Origin: Solirubrobacter sp963837485
GTDB taxonomy: Bacteria; Actinomycetota; Thermoleophilia; Solirubrobacterales; Solirubrobacteraceae
Length of the DNA: 64,000 nt
Assembly: GCA_963837485.1 (NCBI GenBank)
Contig: CAWINP010000010.1
Location: 124,001 to 188,000, forward strand
Direction of reading: 5' to 3'
The stretch's first letter is position 1, and each line of letters opens with the position of its first letter. Below, piece by piece: positions 38,166 through 47,302 of this stretch. A model generated the notes under the pieces. That model did not search any database. It was not told the DNA's origin and saw nothing but the letters and a program-made list of their open reading frames with translations. The translations under genes were made by a program, and so were the position numbers.

Positions 38166-38614
38166 CAACGCTTCGCTTCCAACAGACGACCACCGCAACG
38201 CCCGAGCAGTTCATCGCCGGGCTCACCGACTTCGGGCCGGGCCGCAAGAAGCTGTTCGTCAACAGTGCCGACGGCTACCTCAAAGTGCACTCGCAAAGCC
38301 CCGGTCACGCCGACGTCACCGAGGGCTCGGCGGGCATCTGGGAGCGGCTCACTTACGACTGGTCCGATCCCGGCCGCGTCGTCCTGACCACGACCGACTC
38401 CAACGTGTGGGGCGGCGCCTCCGGACATACGTACACGCTCACGCCCCTCCCCGACGGCGGGACGAGCATCGACATAGTCGTGGTGCGTGACGGCAAGAAC
38501 CTCAAGGGGCGCGCGTTCGAGCTCGTGGTCGCCGCCTTCGGCAAGCGCAAGTTGACGAAGGACCTCGCGAAGACGGTGAAAGCGATCGAAGCGCGGAACT
38601 CATCGCCGAGCTAG
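38162..38614 (+). CDS. SRPBCC-family protein (paralogue 2)
   Basis: A 150-residue helix-grip protein: MTTLRFQQTTTATPEQFIAG, LTDFGPGRKKLFVNSADGYL, TTTDSNVWGGASGHTYTLTP, IVVVRDGKNLKGRAFELVVA. It is a clear paralogue of 13550-13993. Its ATG overlaps the stop of a 23-codon J-domain-like leader, so translation may depend on that leader. Ligand unknown. Confidence 0.88.
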   Translation: MTTLRFQQTTTATPEQFIAGLTDFGPGRKKLFVNSADGYLKVHSQSPGHADVTEGSAGIWERLTYDWSDPGRVVLTTTDSNVWGGASGHTYTLTPLPDGGTSIDIVVVRDGKNLKGRAFELVVAAFGKRKLTKDLAKTVKAIEARNSSPS

Positions 38615-38672
38615 CCGCTCGATCAACATCGCCTGGCTTTAAGCTTTGGTGCGCACGCGCGGCTCGCGCGTG

Positions 38673-39266
38673 CTACTGCTGCGCCGTAGCGGTCAGCGGC
38701 GCGGAGGCGATCGCGTGCTGGCCGATGAAGAAGCCGATCACCGCGGCGTGGGTGGTCGCTGGACGCTGCAGGCTCGGTACGTCCAGAGCCACCACCGTGA
38801 ACTTGTAGTGGTGAGTGATGTCGCCCTCCGGCGGGCACGGGCCGGTATAGCCAAGGCCGCCCCCGTCGTTGGTGCCGTTGACCGCGCCCGACGGCAGCGT
38901 CGCACCGGTCGCCAGCGAGGTGGTGCCCGCCGGGATGTCCCAAGCGATCCAGTGCCAGAAGCCACTGCCGGTGGGGGCGTCAGGGTCGAAGAGGATGACG
39001 GCGTAGCTGCGGGTGCCCTCCGGCGCGCCCGACCACGTCAGCTCGGGCGACACGCCTGAATCGGTGCATCCCCAGAACTGCTGCGGGATCGGTCGGCCTG
39101 CGCGAATGTCGGTGCTCGTGAGGGAGAAGTGCTGGACTCCGGCGGGCAGCCCCTCGCGGACCTTGTGATAGCCGAAGTGCCTGGTGGCGGCGACGGCGAC
39201 GGCGGCTCCGGCGAATACGAGCAGGGCCGCCGCGACGACGGCGAGGCGGGGCGTGATTCGACGCAT
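38673..39266 (-). CDS. secreted YbhB/YbcL (PEBP/RKIP-like) protein
   Basis: A 197-residue protein with signal peptide RLAVVAAALLVFAGAAVAVAA. The PEBP fold shows FSLTSTDIRAGRPIPQQFWG, the ligand-pocket motif DPDAPTGSGFWHWIAWDIP and GYTGPCPPEGDITHHYKFTV. GAGGAGGT lies before ATG 39266. Bacterial members bind anionic ligands; their roles are poorly known. Two cysteines (GCTDSG and GPCPPE) could form a disulfide outside the cell. Confidence 0.92.
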   Translation of the reverse strand: MRRITPRLAVVAAALLVFAGAAVAVAATRHFGYHKVREGLPAGVQHFSLTSTDIRAGRPIPQQFWGCTDSGVSPELTWSGAPEGTRSYAVILFDPDAPTGSGFWHWIAWDIPAGTTSLATGATLPSGAVNGTNDGGGLGYTGPCPPEGDITHHYKFTVVALDVPSLQRPATTHAAVIGFFIGQHAIASAPLTATAQQ

Positions 39267-39676
39267 GCGTGACCTCCTCAGGGACGGGCTCATGATGCGA
39301 GCGTCCTCACGATTGCGGGTTTCCGCAATCTCGGCGCGGTCCGGGGCGCAGGCGTCGACACGTAGCGGTCCTTGAGCCGCTGCAAGACCCCGAGAAGTGC
39401 TGCTTCTCGACGACACGGCACGTCTCCGTCCCGCACAGTCCCTGAGGCCGCGCTTAATGGGGGAACTCCCCGATACCTGGCCGCCGCGGCGTCTGGAACC
39501 GTAGGGTCATGACGCATCGCACCACCCACCGCATTTCGCCTGTGGCCGGGCACGCCTACTCGGTGCCGGTCGTCCGCGAATTGCCCCCGCAGCCGATCGC
39601 GGCAGCGGGCACCCGCACCTGGTAGTCCGCTGCCTGGGCTTGAACGCGCGGTGCTCGCTGCGGGGGCTCGTGGCCC
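39267..39676. other. intergenic stretch without a recognised gene
   Basis: It contains copy C of a short repeat (39391-39412). A 38-codon frame from ATG 39510 (MTHRTTHRISPVAGHAYSVP) is seen but not recognised and is not called. Confidence 0.35.
39391..39412. repeat. short repeated element, copy C, a perfect hairpin
   Basis: CGAGAAG-TGCTG-CTTCTCG, a 7-base perfect stem. Its reverse complement matches the right half of copies A (14166) and B (28902). Confidence 0.45.
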
Positions 39677-41146
39677 TCAGGCCGTCTGCGGTTCCTCCAT
39701 GGCGAGCGAGTCGGTGAGCGTGAGCGCGCCGGCGCCTGCGACGAGGCCGACGATCACCGCGAGCACGCCGTAGATGATCTGCTCACCGTGGAAGAACGAG
39801 GCCACGAGGTCGGCGCTCCACGTACCTGCGGGCAGCTGGGTGGTGACCAGCGCGGCGATGAGCGTGCCGACCACGGCGGTGCCGATGCTGGTGCCGACCT
39901 CTTGCGCGGTGTCGTTGAGTGCCGCGCCGATGGACGTGCGATTGCTTGGCATCGCGTCGACCAGCGCGACGGCGCAGATCGTCATGACGGTGCGCAGTCC
40001 GATCGTCATGAGCACCATCGAGATCGCGATGGCGGGGTAGCCGCGGTCGACGCCCCACGAGAGGCCGGCCAGCGCGCCGCCAAGGAAGCCGGCGCCGATC
40101 AGGCAGGCGATGCGGTGGCCGTACCGCTTTGCGAGCCCTTCGGAGAGGGGCGTCGCGACGATCATGGTCACGATGATCGGAAGGTTCGCGAGGCCCGCGC
40201 GCACCGGGGACCAGCCGTAGGCGTACTGGAAGTGCAGGATCAGTCCGAACATCACGCTGGCCATGGCGATCGACGTCCCGGTCTGCGCGATGGCGGCGCC
40301 GCGGACGGTGCCGTTCGAGAAGAGGCTGAGATCGAGCATGGGCGACGCGGCGCGGCGCTCGTGTCGCACGAAGGCGACGGCAGCGGCCACGGCGCCGAGG
40401 ATCGACGCGAGCGTCACCAAGGAGTGCCAGCCGTGCTCGACGCCGCTGGTCAGCGAGAAGCAGGCCAGCCCGATGGTGGCGACGCTCAGCACGGCGCCCG
40501 GCAGATCGAGCCGATCGTCGGTCAGATCCTCCGGCCGGTCGGCTGCGACGCCGAGCCGGACGCCGATGCAGGCGATCAGGGCGATCGGGGCGTTCACGAG
40601 CAGCAGCCACTCCCACCGCACGTGGGCCAGCGCGGTGCCGCCGAGCAGCGGGCCGAGGATGAAACCGGACATGCCGACGACGATCATCACGGTGATGGCG
40701 CGCATGCGCACCGCCTTGTCGTCGAACAGCCGGAAGACGAGCGAGTTGGTGATCGGCGCCATGGCCGCGGCCGCGATGCCGAGCGCAGCGCGCAGCGCGA
40801 TGAGCTCGCCGGCGGTGGTGACGAACACGACGCACAGGCTCAGCAGGCCGAACACGGCGAGCCCGACCAGCAGCACTCGCCGGCGTCCCAGGCGATCGGC
40901 CACCGATCCGGCGGTCAGCAGCAGGCCGCCGAACGTCAATGAGTACGCGCCGGAGACCCACTGCAGCGCGGTGGTGCCGCTGCCGAGGTCACGGCCGATC
41001 GTGGGCAGCGCAATCGACAACAGCGTGTTGTCGACCATCTCCACGAAGAAGGCCAGGCAGAGCGCCGCGAGTGGAATCCACGCTGCGCGCAGCGACGGGT
41101 ACGTGTGCGACGGCGAGCGGGTCAGAGTTGCGGTGGGCGCGGTCAT
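39677..41146 (-). CDS. MFS transporter, DHA2 (14-helix) drug exporter type
   Basis: A 489-residue membrane protein. Helix 1 is WIPLAALCLAFFVEMVDNTL. Motif A is GSVADRLGRRRVLLVGLAVF, and the antiporter motif-C-like segment is VGMSGFILGPLLGGTALAHV. Hydrophobic segments number about 14. ATG 41146 is preferred (MTAPTATLTRSP); an upstream in-frame start adds an unlikely lead. DHA2 exporters expel drugs or lipophilic metabolites using the proton gradient. No regulator is adjacent. Confidence 0.92.
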   Translation of the reverse strand: MTAPTATLTRSPSHTYPSLRAAWIPLAALCLAFFVEMVDNTLLSIALPTIGRDLGSGTTALQWVSGAYSLTFGGLLLTAGSVADRLGRRRVLLVGLAVFGLLSLCVVFVTTAGELIALRAALGIAAAAMAPITNSLVFRLFDDKAVRMRAITVMIVVGMSGFILGPLLGGTALAHVRWEWLLLVNAPIALIACIGVRLGVAADRPEDLTDDRLDLPGAVLSVATIGLACFSLTSGVEHGWHSLVTLASILGAVAAAVAFVRHERRAASPMLDLSLFSNGTVRGAAIAQTGTSIAMASVMFGLILHFQYAYGWSPVRAGLANLPIIVTMIVATPLSEGLAKRYGHRIACLIGAGFLGGALAGLSWGVDRGYPAIAISMVLMTIGLRTVMTICAVALVDAMPSNRTSIGAALNDTAQEVGTSIGTAVVGTLIAALVTTQLPAGTWSADLVASFFHGEQIIYGVLAVIVGLVAGAGALTLTDSLAMEEPQTA

Positions 41147-41257
41147 AGTCTGAGCTTCGGCGCCGCCCCTCACAGCGCGGTCACACGGCGCTCGCACCAC
41201 GCTCGCAAGTCCGAACCGCAGCTGTGAGCGGCGTGTCTGACTCGGTGTCTCGACGCT

Positions 41258-42503
41258 CTAGGCCGGGGGCGGGAACGCGCGGGCGAGCTCGAGGACCTCG
41301 CCGCGGATGCGTTCCAGCGCCGCGACGTCCTCGCGGCGGGCGGCCTGCACGCCTTCGTCGATCCAGCGCGCGATGTCGGCCATGTGGTCCGGCGTCAGGC
41401 CGCGGGTGGTGATTGCGGGCGTGCCGAGGCGGATCCCCGATGGGTCCAGTGGCGGTCGCGGATCGAACGGGACGGCGTTGTAGTTGCAGACGAGTCCCGC
41501 CTGTTCGAGCGCCTCCGCGGCGGCCCGGCCGCCGACGTCCTGGGCGGTGAGGTCGACGAGCAGCAGGTGATTGTCCGTCCCGCCCGAGACGAGGTCATAC
41601 CCGCGCTCGATCAGCGTGTGCGCAAGCGCCGCCGCGTTGGCAACGATCGCGCGGGCGTAGTCGGCGAAGGCTGGCTGCGCGGCCTCGTGCAGCGCGACGG
41701 CGATCGCGGCCGTGGTGTGGTCGTGCGGGCCACCCTGCAGGCCGGGGAAGACGGCGCGGTCGAGCGCGCGCGCGTGCTCGTCGCGTGACATGAGCATCGC
41801 GCCGCGCGGGCCGCGCAGCGTCTTGTGGGTCGTGGTCGAGATGGCGTCGACGTGTGCGGCGGGGGAGGGGTGCGCGCCACCCGCGATGAGGCCCGCGATG
41901 TGCGCGACGTCGGCCGCCAGCACGGCGTCGACCTCCTCGGCGATCGCGGCGAAGCCCTCGAAGTCGATCGTGCGCGGGATCGCGGTGCCGCCGCACCAGA
42001 TCAGCTTCGGCCGCTCGCGCAGGGCGAGCTCGCGCACTTCGTCGAGGTCGACGACGCCCGTCTCGCGGCGCACGCCGTAGCGAACGGCGCGAAACCAGCG
42101 GCCTGTGACCGACACGCCCCAGCCATGCGTGAGGTGCCCGCCGGCGTCGAGCGACATACCGAGCACGGTGTCGCCGGGCTCGAGGAAGGCCGCGTACACG
42201 GCGAGGTTCGCGGGCGCGCCGGATAGCGGCTGGACGTTGGCGTGCTCGACGCCGAACAACGCTTGCGCGCGCTCCGCCGCTAGCGTCTCGACGCGGTCGA
42301 CGACCACGTTTTCCCTGGTAGTAGCGCCGCGACGGATAGCCCTCTGAGTACTTGTTGGTGAGGACGGATCCCGTCGCGGCGAGCACGGCGGGCGAGACGT
42401 GATTCTCGGACGGAATCAGGCAGAGCGTGTCGCGCTGGCGCGCCTGCTCGGCGGCGATCAGCTCGGCGACGCGGGCGTCGGCGGCTTCGAGGACGGTGGG
42501 CAC
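41258..42503 (-). pseudogene. glyA: serine hydroxymethyltransferase with a single-base frameshift (possible sequencing error)
   Basis: The N-terminal frame reads LCLIPSENHVSPAVLAATGS and TNKYSEGYPSRRYYQG. At an A4 run (42309-42312) the homology moves to another frame, VVVDRVETLAAERAQALFGV, and runs to a normal end. It includes the PLP-lysine motif STTTHKTLRGPRGAM. Removing one A restores YYQGNVVVDRVE and a full protein of about 415 residues. All other motifs are intact, so this is either an assembly error, a fresh mutation or slippage. Start GTG 42503 has CGGAGG five bases before it. It converts serine and tetrahydrofolate to glycine and methylene-tetrahydrofolate. A ZTP riboswitch lies just upstream. 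Confidence 0.88.
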
Positions 42504-42527
42504 GGGCACCTCCGAACGGTCGGATTC

Positions 42528-42606
42528 GATGCCCAGGCGCGCGGCGGTCAGAAGCGCGTCGCTTCCCGGTGGTCACTTCCACCCGAGGCGCCAGTCACAA
42601 CGCGCC
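42528..42606 (-). promoter_or_regulatory. ZTP (pfl) riboswitch upstream of glyA
   Basis: On the minus strand the leader contains GTTGTGACTGGCGCC, then GGTGGAAGTGACCACCGGG AAGCG, and finally CCGCCGCGCGCCTGGGCA about 25 bases before the glyA start. The GUGACUGGCG and CCGCC..GCCUGGGCA blocks are the two conserved parts of the pfl motif, with the expected pairing between. ZTP/AICAR riboswitches commonly turn on glyA and other one-carbon genes when 10-formyl-tetrahydrofolate is low. Gene identity and motif agree. Confidence 0.87.
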
Positions 42607-42683
42607 CACCGAGCCTACCGGACGACCGGGCGCCCGACATCGCCGACGTGCGGCCGTTGTTCGGTTAAGGCAACGTGTAGGGC

Positions 42684-43208
42684 ATGGCGAGCAAGCCCTC
42701 GGAACGGTTCGTGTGGGCGGTGGACACCCTGGCGCTCGACCCAGCCGATCGCGTGCTGGAGGTCGGCTGCGGACACGGCGTGGCCGTATCGCTGGTCTGC
42801 GAGCGGCTGACCAGCGGACGGATCACCGCGATCGATCGCTCGAAGAAGATGATTGAGATGGCCGCGCGCAGGAATCGCGAGCACGTCGCGGGAGGCAGGG
42901 CGCTGCTTGAGACGGCCGCGCTCGAGCAGGCCGACTTCGGGGACGAGCGATTCGACAAGGTCTTCGCCTTCAACGTCGCACCCTTCTGGCTTCAGCCCAA
43001 GCAGGCGCTGGGGATCGTCCGGCCGCATCTCGCCCCCGAGGGAGCGGTCTATCTCTTCTGGGACGCTCGCCACACGCAGCCCGGCCGAGCTCGCGACCTG
43101 GCGGACCAGCTGAGCGAGAGGGTCCGCCTGGCGGAGTTCTCCGTGAACCAAGTGCTGGTCAAGGACCTGCGCCCGGTTCCCGCGGTTTGCGTGATCGGGC
43201 GGCCGTAG
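42684..43208 (+). CDS. class I SAM-dependent methyltransferase
   Basis: A 174-residue protein with motif I RVLEVGCGHGVAVSLVCERL, ITAIDRSKKMIEMAARRNRE, and FDKVFAFNVAPFWLQPKQAL. The family includes small-molecule and tRNA methyltransferases; no substrate domain is present. It starts 177 bases from the glyA start on the other strand and converges with the acyltransferase. Confidence 0.88.
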   Translation: MASKPSERFVWAVDTLALDPADRVLEVGCGHGVAVSLVCERLTSGRITAIDRSKKMIEMAARRNREHVAGGRALLETAALEQADFGDERFDKVFAFNVAPFWLQPKQALGIVRPHLAPEGAVYLFWDARHTQPGRARDLADQLSERVRLAEFSVNQVLVKDLRPVPAVCVIGRP

Positions 43209-43216
43209 ACGCGCCG

Positions 43217-44017
43217 CTAGCGCTTCTTCTTCTTGGGCACGCGCAGCTTCGCCTTGACCTTCTGGGCGCGCGTCTTGGGCTTGCGTTGGTGCTGCGCGCG
43301 CAGCGCGACGCCGCCGCCCGCGGCCACCGCGGTGAGCAGCGCGGCGACCACGCCGGGGTTGGCGCGCAGGCGGCGGAACTCCTTCTCGACCTCGGGCCAG
43401 ACCTGGTTGGAGATCAGGTCCGCCGCGGCCTCCGGGGTGGCCTCGAGGTCGATCGCCGGGATCGGCGCCGCGAACGCGACCTGCACCCGGACCGGGCGTG
43501 GGAGGACGCCGGCGAAGAAGAGCCGCTCGGTGCCGCTGATCGCGCACGGCACGATCGGCGCGCCGGCCTCGATCGCCAGCCGGCCGGCACCGCGGCGGGG
43601 CGCGCGCAGCTCGTCGGGGTCGCGATGGCGCGTGCCCTCCGGGAACAGCGCGAGCACTCCGCCGTCGCGCAGCACCATGCGCGCGGTCTCCAGCGCCTCG
43701 GGGTCGGCCTCGCCGCGCCTGACCGGGAACGCCCCGAGCATCGACAGCAGCCGCGCCGAGCGTCCGTCGAACAGCTCCTTCTTGGCCATGAAGCGCACCT
43801 CGCGCGGCGTCGCCAGGCCGACGAAGAAGCTGTCGTAGAAGCTCTTGTGGTTGGGCGCGATGACGACCGGCCCGTCCTTCGGGATCTGCTCGGAGCCGGT
43901 GATCCGGAAGCGCCAGATGAGTTTGACGAGCGGCAGGACCAGGAACCGGATCAGCTCGTAGACCGACTTCTTCACGCCGCGCGTGCGCGCGAGCTCTTGC
44001 GCTTGCTCGTAGGTCAC
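43217..44017 (-). CDS. 1-acyl-sn-glycerol-3-phosphate acyltransferase (PlsC-like)
   Basis: A 266-residue protein. The acyltransferase motif NHKSFYDSFF, FMAKKELFDG, FPVRRGEADPEALETARMVL and FPEGTRHRDPDEL are the four PlsC blocks. One amphipathic/hydrophobic segment (YELIRFLVLPLVKLIW) anchors it to the membrane. The tail is very lysine/arginine-rich (RKPKTRAQKVKAKLRVPKKK). It acylates lysophosphatidic acid or a related acceptor in phospholipid synthesis. Confidence 0.92.
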   Translation of the reverse strand: MTYEQAQELARTRGVKKSVYELIRFLVLPLVKLIWRFRITGSEQIPKDGPVVIAPNHKSFYDSFFVGLATPREVRFMAKKELFDGRSARLLSMLGAFPVRRGEADPEALETARMVLRDGGVLALFPEGTRHRDPDELRAPRRGAGRLAIEAGAPIVPCAISGTERLFFAGVLPRPVRVQVAFAAPIPAIDLEATPEAAADLISNQVWPEVEKEFRRLRANPGVVAALLTAVAAGGGVALRAQHQRKPKTRAQKVKAKLRVPKKKKR

Positions 44018-44234
44018 CGCGCAACCCTAATTCAGCGCGCGCTCAGCGCGCCGTGCGAACGTCGAGTTCGTGCGCCGCCGGAGCCTTGCCGCGCTTTCGC
44101 CGCCGCGCTGATCGCTCGTCTAGCGGCCATCGCGGCCACGCCCGCATCACGCCGCTGGGGGTGACACTGCTCGTCAACGCCGAGACGCCGTGCTTCCGCG
44201 CGCCGCTGGACCCGTTCCTGATCCTGCTGGCCGC
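44018..44234. other. intergenic stretch with a short membrane-like frame
   Basis: A plus-strand frame reads PLGVTLLVNAETPCFRAPLD then PFLILLAAYSVSSW near 44150-44250. The end resembles the first helix of some histidine kinases, but nothing follows it. Not called as a gene. Confidence 0.25.
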
Positions 44235-44996
44235 CTACAGCGTCTCGAGCTGGGAGCGCTTGGCCATCCGCCCGTCGCCCGAGCTGCGCCCGCGCAGGCG
44301 CCGCAGCAGCCACGGCCGGAAGTAGACGTGGGCCCACACGGCGTGGGCGTACAGGGCCTCGTGCGCGCGACGGCGCTCGGCGTGCGGGAAGTCCTCGGCC
44401 CACGAGTGGTCGGAGCCCGGCAGGCCGAGCAGCTCGGCCGCCGCGGCGGCGATGCGGCCGTGACCCTCGGGGTTGGCGTGCAGGCGGTCCGCGTGCCACA
44501 GCCGCGGGTCGGAGGCGACGCGGTGGGCCTCGAGGTCGATCACGAAGGCGTCGTGGCGCGCGGCGATCGCGCGGATCTCGGCGTTGAGCGCGACGACGTG
44601 GCGAGCGGCGATGCGGGCGAGCGGGTTCACGCGCACGGGATCGGGCAGCGTGACGATGATCAGCGCGGCTCCCGCCTCGCGCAGGCCGCTCGCCATCGCC
44701 TCGATCTCGCCGGCGACGCTCGAGATGTCGACCGTGCGGCGCAGCACGTCGTTGAGGCCCGCGAGGACGCTCGCGAGGTCGGGCTCGAGCGCGATCGCCG
44801 GCTCGAGCTGCTCGGCGCGGATCTGGTGCGCGCACTTTCCGCGCACGGCCAGGTTCGCGTACCGGAAGCCCGGATCCAGCGGCGCGAGCCGCTCGGCGAG
44901 CCGGTCGGCCCAGCCGCGGTACTCCCCGTTGGGGTAGAGGTCCTCCAGGCCCTCGGTCGTGCTGTCACCGAGGGCGACGTAGCGGCGATAGCCCAT
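44235..44996 (-). CDS. SGNH/GDSL hydrolase family protein
   Basis: A 253-residue cytoplasmic esterase-like protein. Block I VALGDSTTEGLEDLYPNGEY with the catalytic serine, block II LAVRGKCAHQI, block III LAGLNDVLRR (N in the G-N-D position) and block V HADRLHANPEGHGRIA with the Asp-His pair. ATG 44996 is chosen for family length. These enzymes hydrolyse esters of lipids or sugars. It lies 38 bases from the divergent DpgC-like gene. Confidence 0.9.
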   Translation of the reverse strand: MGYRRYVALGDSTTEGLEDLYPNGEYRGWADRLAERLAPLDPGFRYANLAVRGKCAHQIRAEQLEPAIALEPDLASVLAGLNDVLRRTVDISSVAGEIEAMASGLREAGAALIIVTLPDPVRVNPLARIAARHVVALNAEIRAIAARHDAFVIDLEAHRVASDPRLWHADRLHANPEGHGRIAAAAAELLGLPGSDHSWAEDFPHAERRRAHEALYAHAVWAHVYFRPWLLRRLRGRSSGDGRMAKRSQLETL

Positions 44997-45035
44997 GACC
45001 TTGGAAACGCTAGGCGATGACGTACGCTGCGCCAA

Positions 45036-46103
45036 ATGCCGTTTGGGGAGGATCCCGGCGTCCTCTACGAGCGCCTGACGCGCGACGGCGCGCTGCGCGC
45101 TGAGGACCTCGTGTACGCCGGCGTGCCGGGGCTGCCGACCCGCGAGGACATCGCCCGCGAGGCCGCCAAGCCGCAGAAGGACAAGGCGGGGCTGGAGATC
45201 GCGCAGGGCGAGTTCCTCGGCGCGGTGCTCGCGCGCGAGGAGGCCGGGCGGCAGCTCGTGGAGACGATGCTGCGCCCGATCGGGCTCGCCCATCTGGAGC
45301 GGTTGCGCTCCACCGGCCGCGTCGACCTCGGCGCCGCGGTCGTCGAGCGGCGCGGGAACGTCGGCTACCTGGAGCTGCGCAACCCGCGCCACCTGAACGC
45401 CGAGGACGACACGACGCTGCGCGCGTGCGAGGAGGCCGTCGACCTGGTGCTGGCCGACCCGGAGATCGAGATCGGCGTGCTGCGCGGCGGCGTGGTCGAG
45501 CACCCGCGCTACGCGGGGCAGAGGATCCTCGGCGCGGGGCTGAACCTCACGCACCTCTACCAGGGCAGGATCTCCTACCTGTTCTTCCCGGTCCGCGACC
45601 TCGGGTTCGTCAACAAGGTCTTCCGCGGCGACAAGCTGTGGATCGCGGCCGCCGAGACGTACGCGATCGGCGGCGCGTGCCAGCTGCTGCTGGCCGTCGA
45701 CCACATCATCGCCGAGCAGGGCTGCCGGCTCACGCTGCCGGCGCGCAACGAGGGCATCATCCCCGGCGCCGCGAACCTGCGGCTGCCGCGGTTCGTCGGC
45801 GACCGGGCGGCGCGGCGGGCGATCCTGTCCGGCGAGGAGCTGTCGCTGCACGACATGGCCGACGAGATCGTGGCGCCAGGCGAGATGGACGAGGCGATCC
45901 AGGCGCGTGCCGCTGCGCTCACGAGCTCCGGCGCGGTCTCGGGCTCGGCCAACCGCGCCGCGTTCCGGGTCGGTCAGGAGCCGCTGGACCTGTTCCGCGA
46001 GTACATGGCCGTATACGCGCGCGAGCAGGCGCACTGCTACTTCTCGCCGGCGCTCATCCGCAATCTCGAGCAGCACTGGCGCGCGCACGAGAGGGTGGCG
46101 TGA
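45036..46103 (+). CDS. DpgC-like cofactor-independent dioxygenase (enoyl-CoA hydratase superfamily)
   Basis: A 355-residue protein. About 100 N-terminal residues are helical (REDIAREAAKPQKDKAGLEI, REEAGRQLVETMLRPIGLAH). A crotonase core follows: VGYLELRNPRHLNAEDDTTL, GAGLNLTHLYQGRISYLFFP, VRDLGFVNKVFRGDKLWIAA, AIGGACQLLLAVDHIIAEQG, EGIIPGAANLRLPRFVGDRA. The GLNLTHLYxGxIS and VRDLGxVNKxxRG segments are specific to DpgC, which converts 3,5-dihydroxyphenylacetyl-CoA and oxygen to the phenylglyoxylate without metal or cofactor. It is somewhat shorter than vancomycin-cluster DpgC at the N-terminus. No DpgA-type synthase is nearby. Its stop overlaps the ligase start as GTGA. Confidence 0.82.
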   Translation: MPFGEDPGVLYERLTRDGALRAEDLVYAGVPGLPTREDIAREAAKPQKDKAGLEIAQGEFLGAVLAREEAGRQLVETMLRPIGLAHLERLRSTGRVDLGAAVVERRGNVGYLELRNPRHLNAEDDTTLRACEEAVDLVLADPEIEIGVLRGGVVEHPRYAGQRILGAGLNLTHLYQGRISYLFFPVRDLGFVNKVFRGDKLWIAAAETYAIGGACQLLLAVDHIIAEQGCRLTLPARNEGIIPGAANLRLPRFVGDRAARRAILSGEELSLHDMADEIVAPGEMDEAIQARAAALTSSGAVSGSANRAAFRVGQEPLDLFREYMAVYAREQAHCYFSPALIRNLEQHWRAHERVA

Positions 46104-47302
46104 TCCTCGACGCGATCGAGTCCGCGTCGCGCGACGAGCTGCAGACGCTGCAGGCGGCGCGCGTGCGGGAGACGCTGGCGCGCCGCGGGCTGGACCCCGA
46201 CCTGGAGCTCAAGGACGCGCCATTCACGGTCAAGGACGATCTGCGCGCGGCGTATCCGCTCGGGCTGATCGTGGTGCCGCGCTCGGAGCTCGTGCGCATC
46301 CACGCGTCCTCGGGCACCGGCGGCGTCGCCACCGTGGTCGGCTACACGCGCGGCGACCTGGAGGTGTGGACGCAGGTGATGGCGCGGGCGCTCTACGGCG
46401 CCGGCGTGCGTGCCGGCACGGTCGTCCACAACGCGTACGGCTATGGGTTGTTCACCGGCGGGCTCGGGATCCACCAGGGCGCGGAGCGGCTCGGCGCGAC
46501 GGTCGTGCCGGTCTCCGGCGGCCTGACCGGGCGCCAGGCGGTCCTGTTGCGCGACCTGCGCGCGCAGGTGCTGTGCTGCACGCCGTCCTACGCGCTGCAT
46601 ATCGCCGAGGCCGGCGTCGAGGAGCTGTGCCTGGAGGTCGGGATGTTCGGCGCCGAGCCGTGGACGGCGGAGATGCGCGTGCAGCTCGAGTCGCGGCTCG
46701 GGCTCGACGCGCTGAACATCTACGGGCTCTCGGAGGTCGTCGGGCCGGGCGTGTCGGCCGAGTGCCGCGAGGGACGAGACGGCTCGCACGTGCAGGAGGA
46801 TCACTTCCTGATCGAGGTGATCGATCCGGTGTCGCTGGCGCCGGTCGCGCCCGGGGTACCCGGCGAGCTCGTGTTCACGACGCTCACCAAAGAGGCGATG
46901 CCGCTGGTCCGCTACCGCACGGGCGACATCGCGTCGGTCGACCTGACGCCGTGCGTGTGCGGGCGCACGACGGCGCGCATGGGCCCGGTCCGCGGGCGGC
47001 TCGACGACATGCTCGTCGTCCGCGGCGTGAACCTGTATCCGTCGCAGGTCGAGCACGCGCTGCTCACGGTCGACGGCGTGTCGCCGCACTGGCAGGTCGT
47101 CGTCTCGCGGCCCGCGCAGCTCGACGAGGTCACGGTCCGCTGCGAGCCGGTCGATGGCTCCGCCGACCGCGACGCGCTCGCCGAGCGCGTGCGGCGGACG
47201 CTGCACGACTTGATCGGCGTCGGCATCGCGGTCGAGCTGCTGGAGCCGGGCGAAGTGCCGCGCAGCGAGGGCAAGGCCGTACGCGTGGTGGACCGCCGGT
47301 GA
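46100..47302 (+). CDS. phenylacetate-CoA ligase-like (PaaK family) AMP-forming enzyme
   Basis: A 400-residue adenylate-forming enzyme: DAPFTVKDDLRAAYPLGLIV, the ATP loop IHASSGTGGVATVVGYTRGD, AYGYGLFTGGLGIHQGAERL, ALNIYGLSEVVGPGVSAECR, RYRTGDIASVDLTPCVCGRT and MLVVRGVNLYPSQVEHALL. All PaaK core motifs are present. GTG 46100 overlaps the stop of the DpgC-like gene. It activates an aryl-acetic acid to the CoA thioester. Since DpgC enzymes act on arylacetyl-CoA, it is the natural supplier of the dioxygenase substrate. Confidence 0.9.
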   Translation: MILDAIESASRDELQTLQAARVRETLARRGLDPDLELKDAPFTVKDDLRAAYPLGLIVVPRSELVRIHASSGTGGVATVVGYTRGDLEVWTQVMARALYGAGVRAGTVVHNAYGYGLFTGGLGIHQGAERLGATVVPVSGGLTGRQAVLLRDLRAQVLCCTPSYALHIAEAGVEELCLEVGMFGAEPWTAEMRVQLESRLGLDALNIYGLSEVVGPGVSAECREGRDGSHVQEDHFLIEVIDPVSLAPVAPGVPGELVFTTLTKEAMPLVRYRTGDIASVDLTPCVCGRTTARMGPVRGRLDDMLVVRGVNLYPSQVEHALLTVDGVSPHWQVVVSRPAQLDEVTVRCEPVDGSADRDALAERVRRTLHDLIGVGIAVELLEPGEVPRSEGKAVRVVDRR

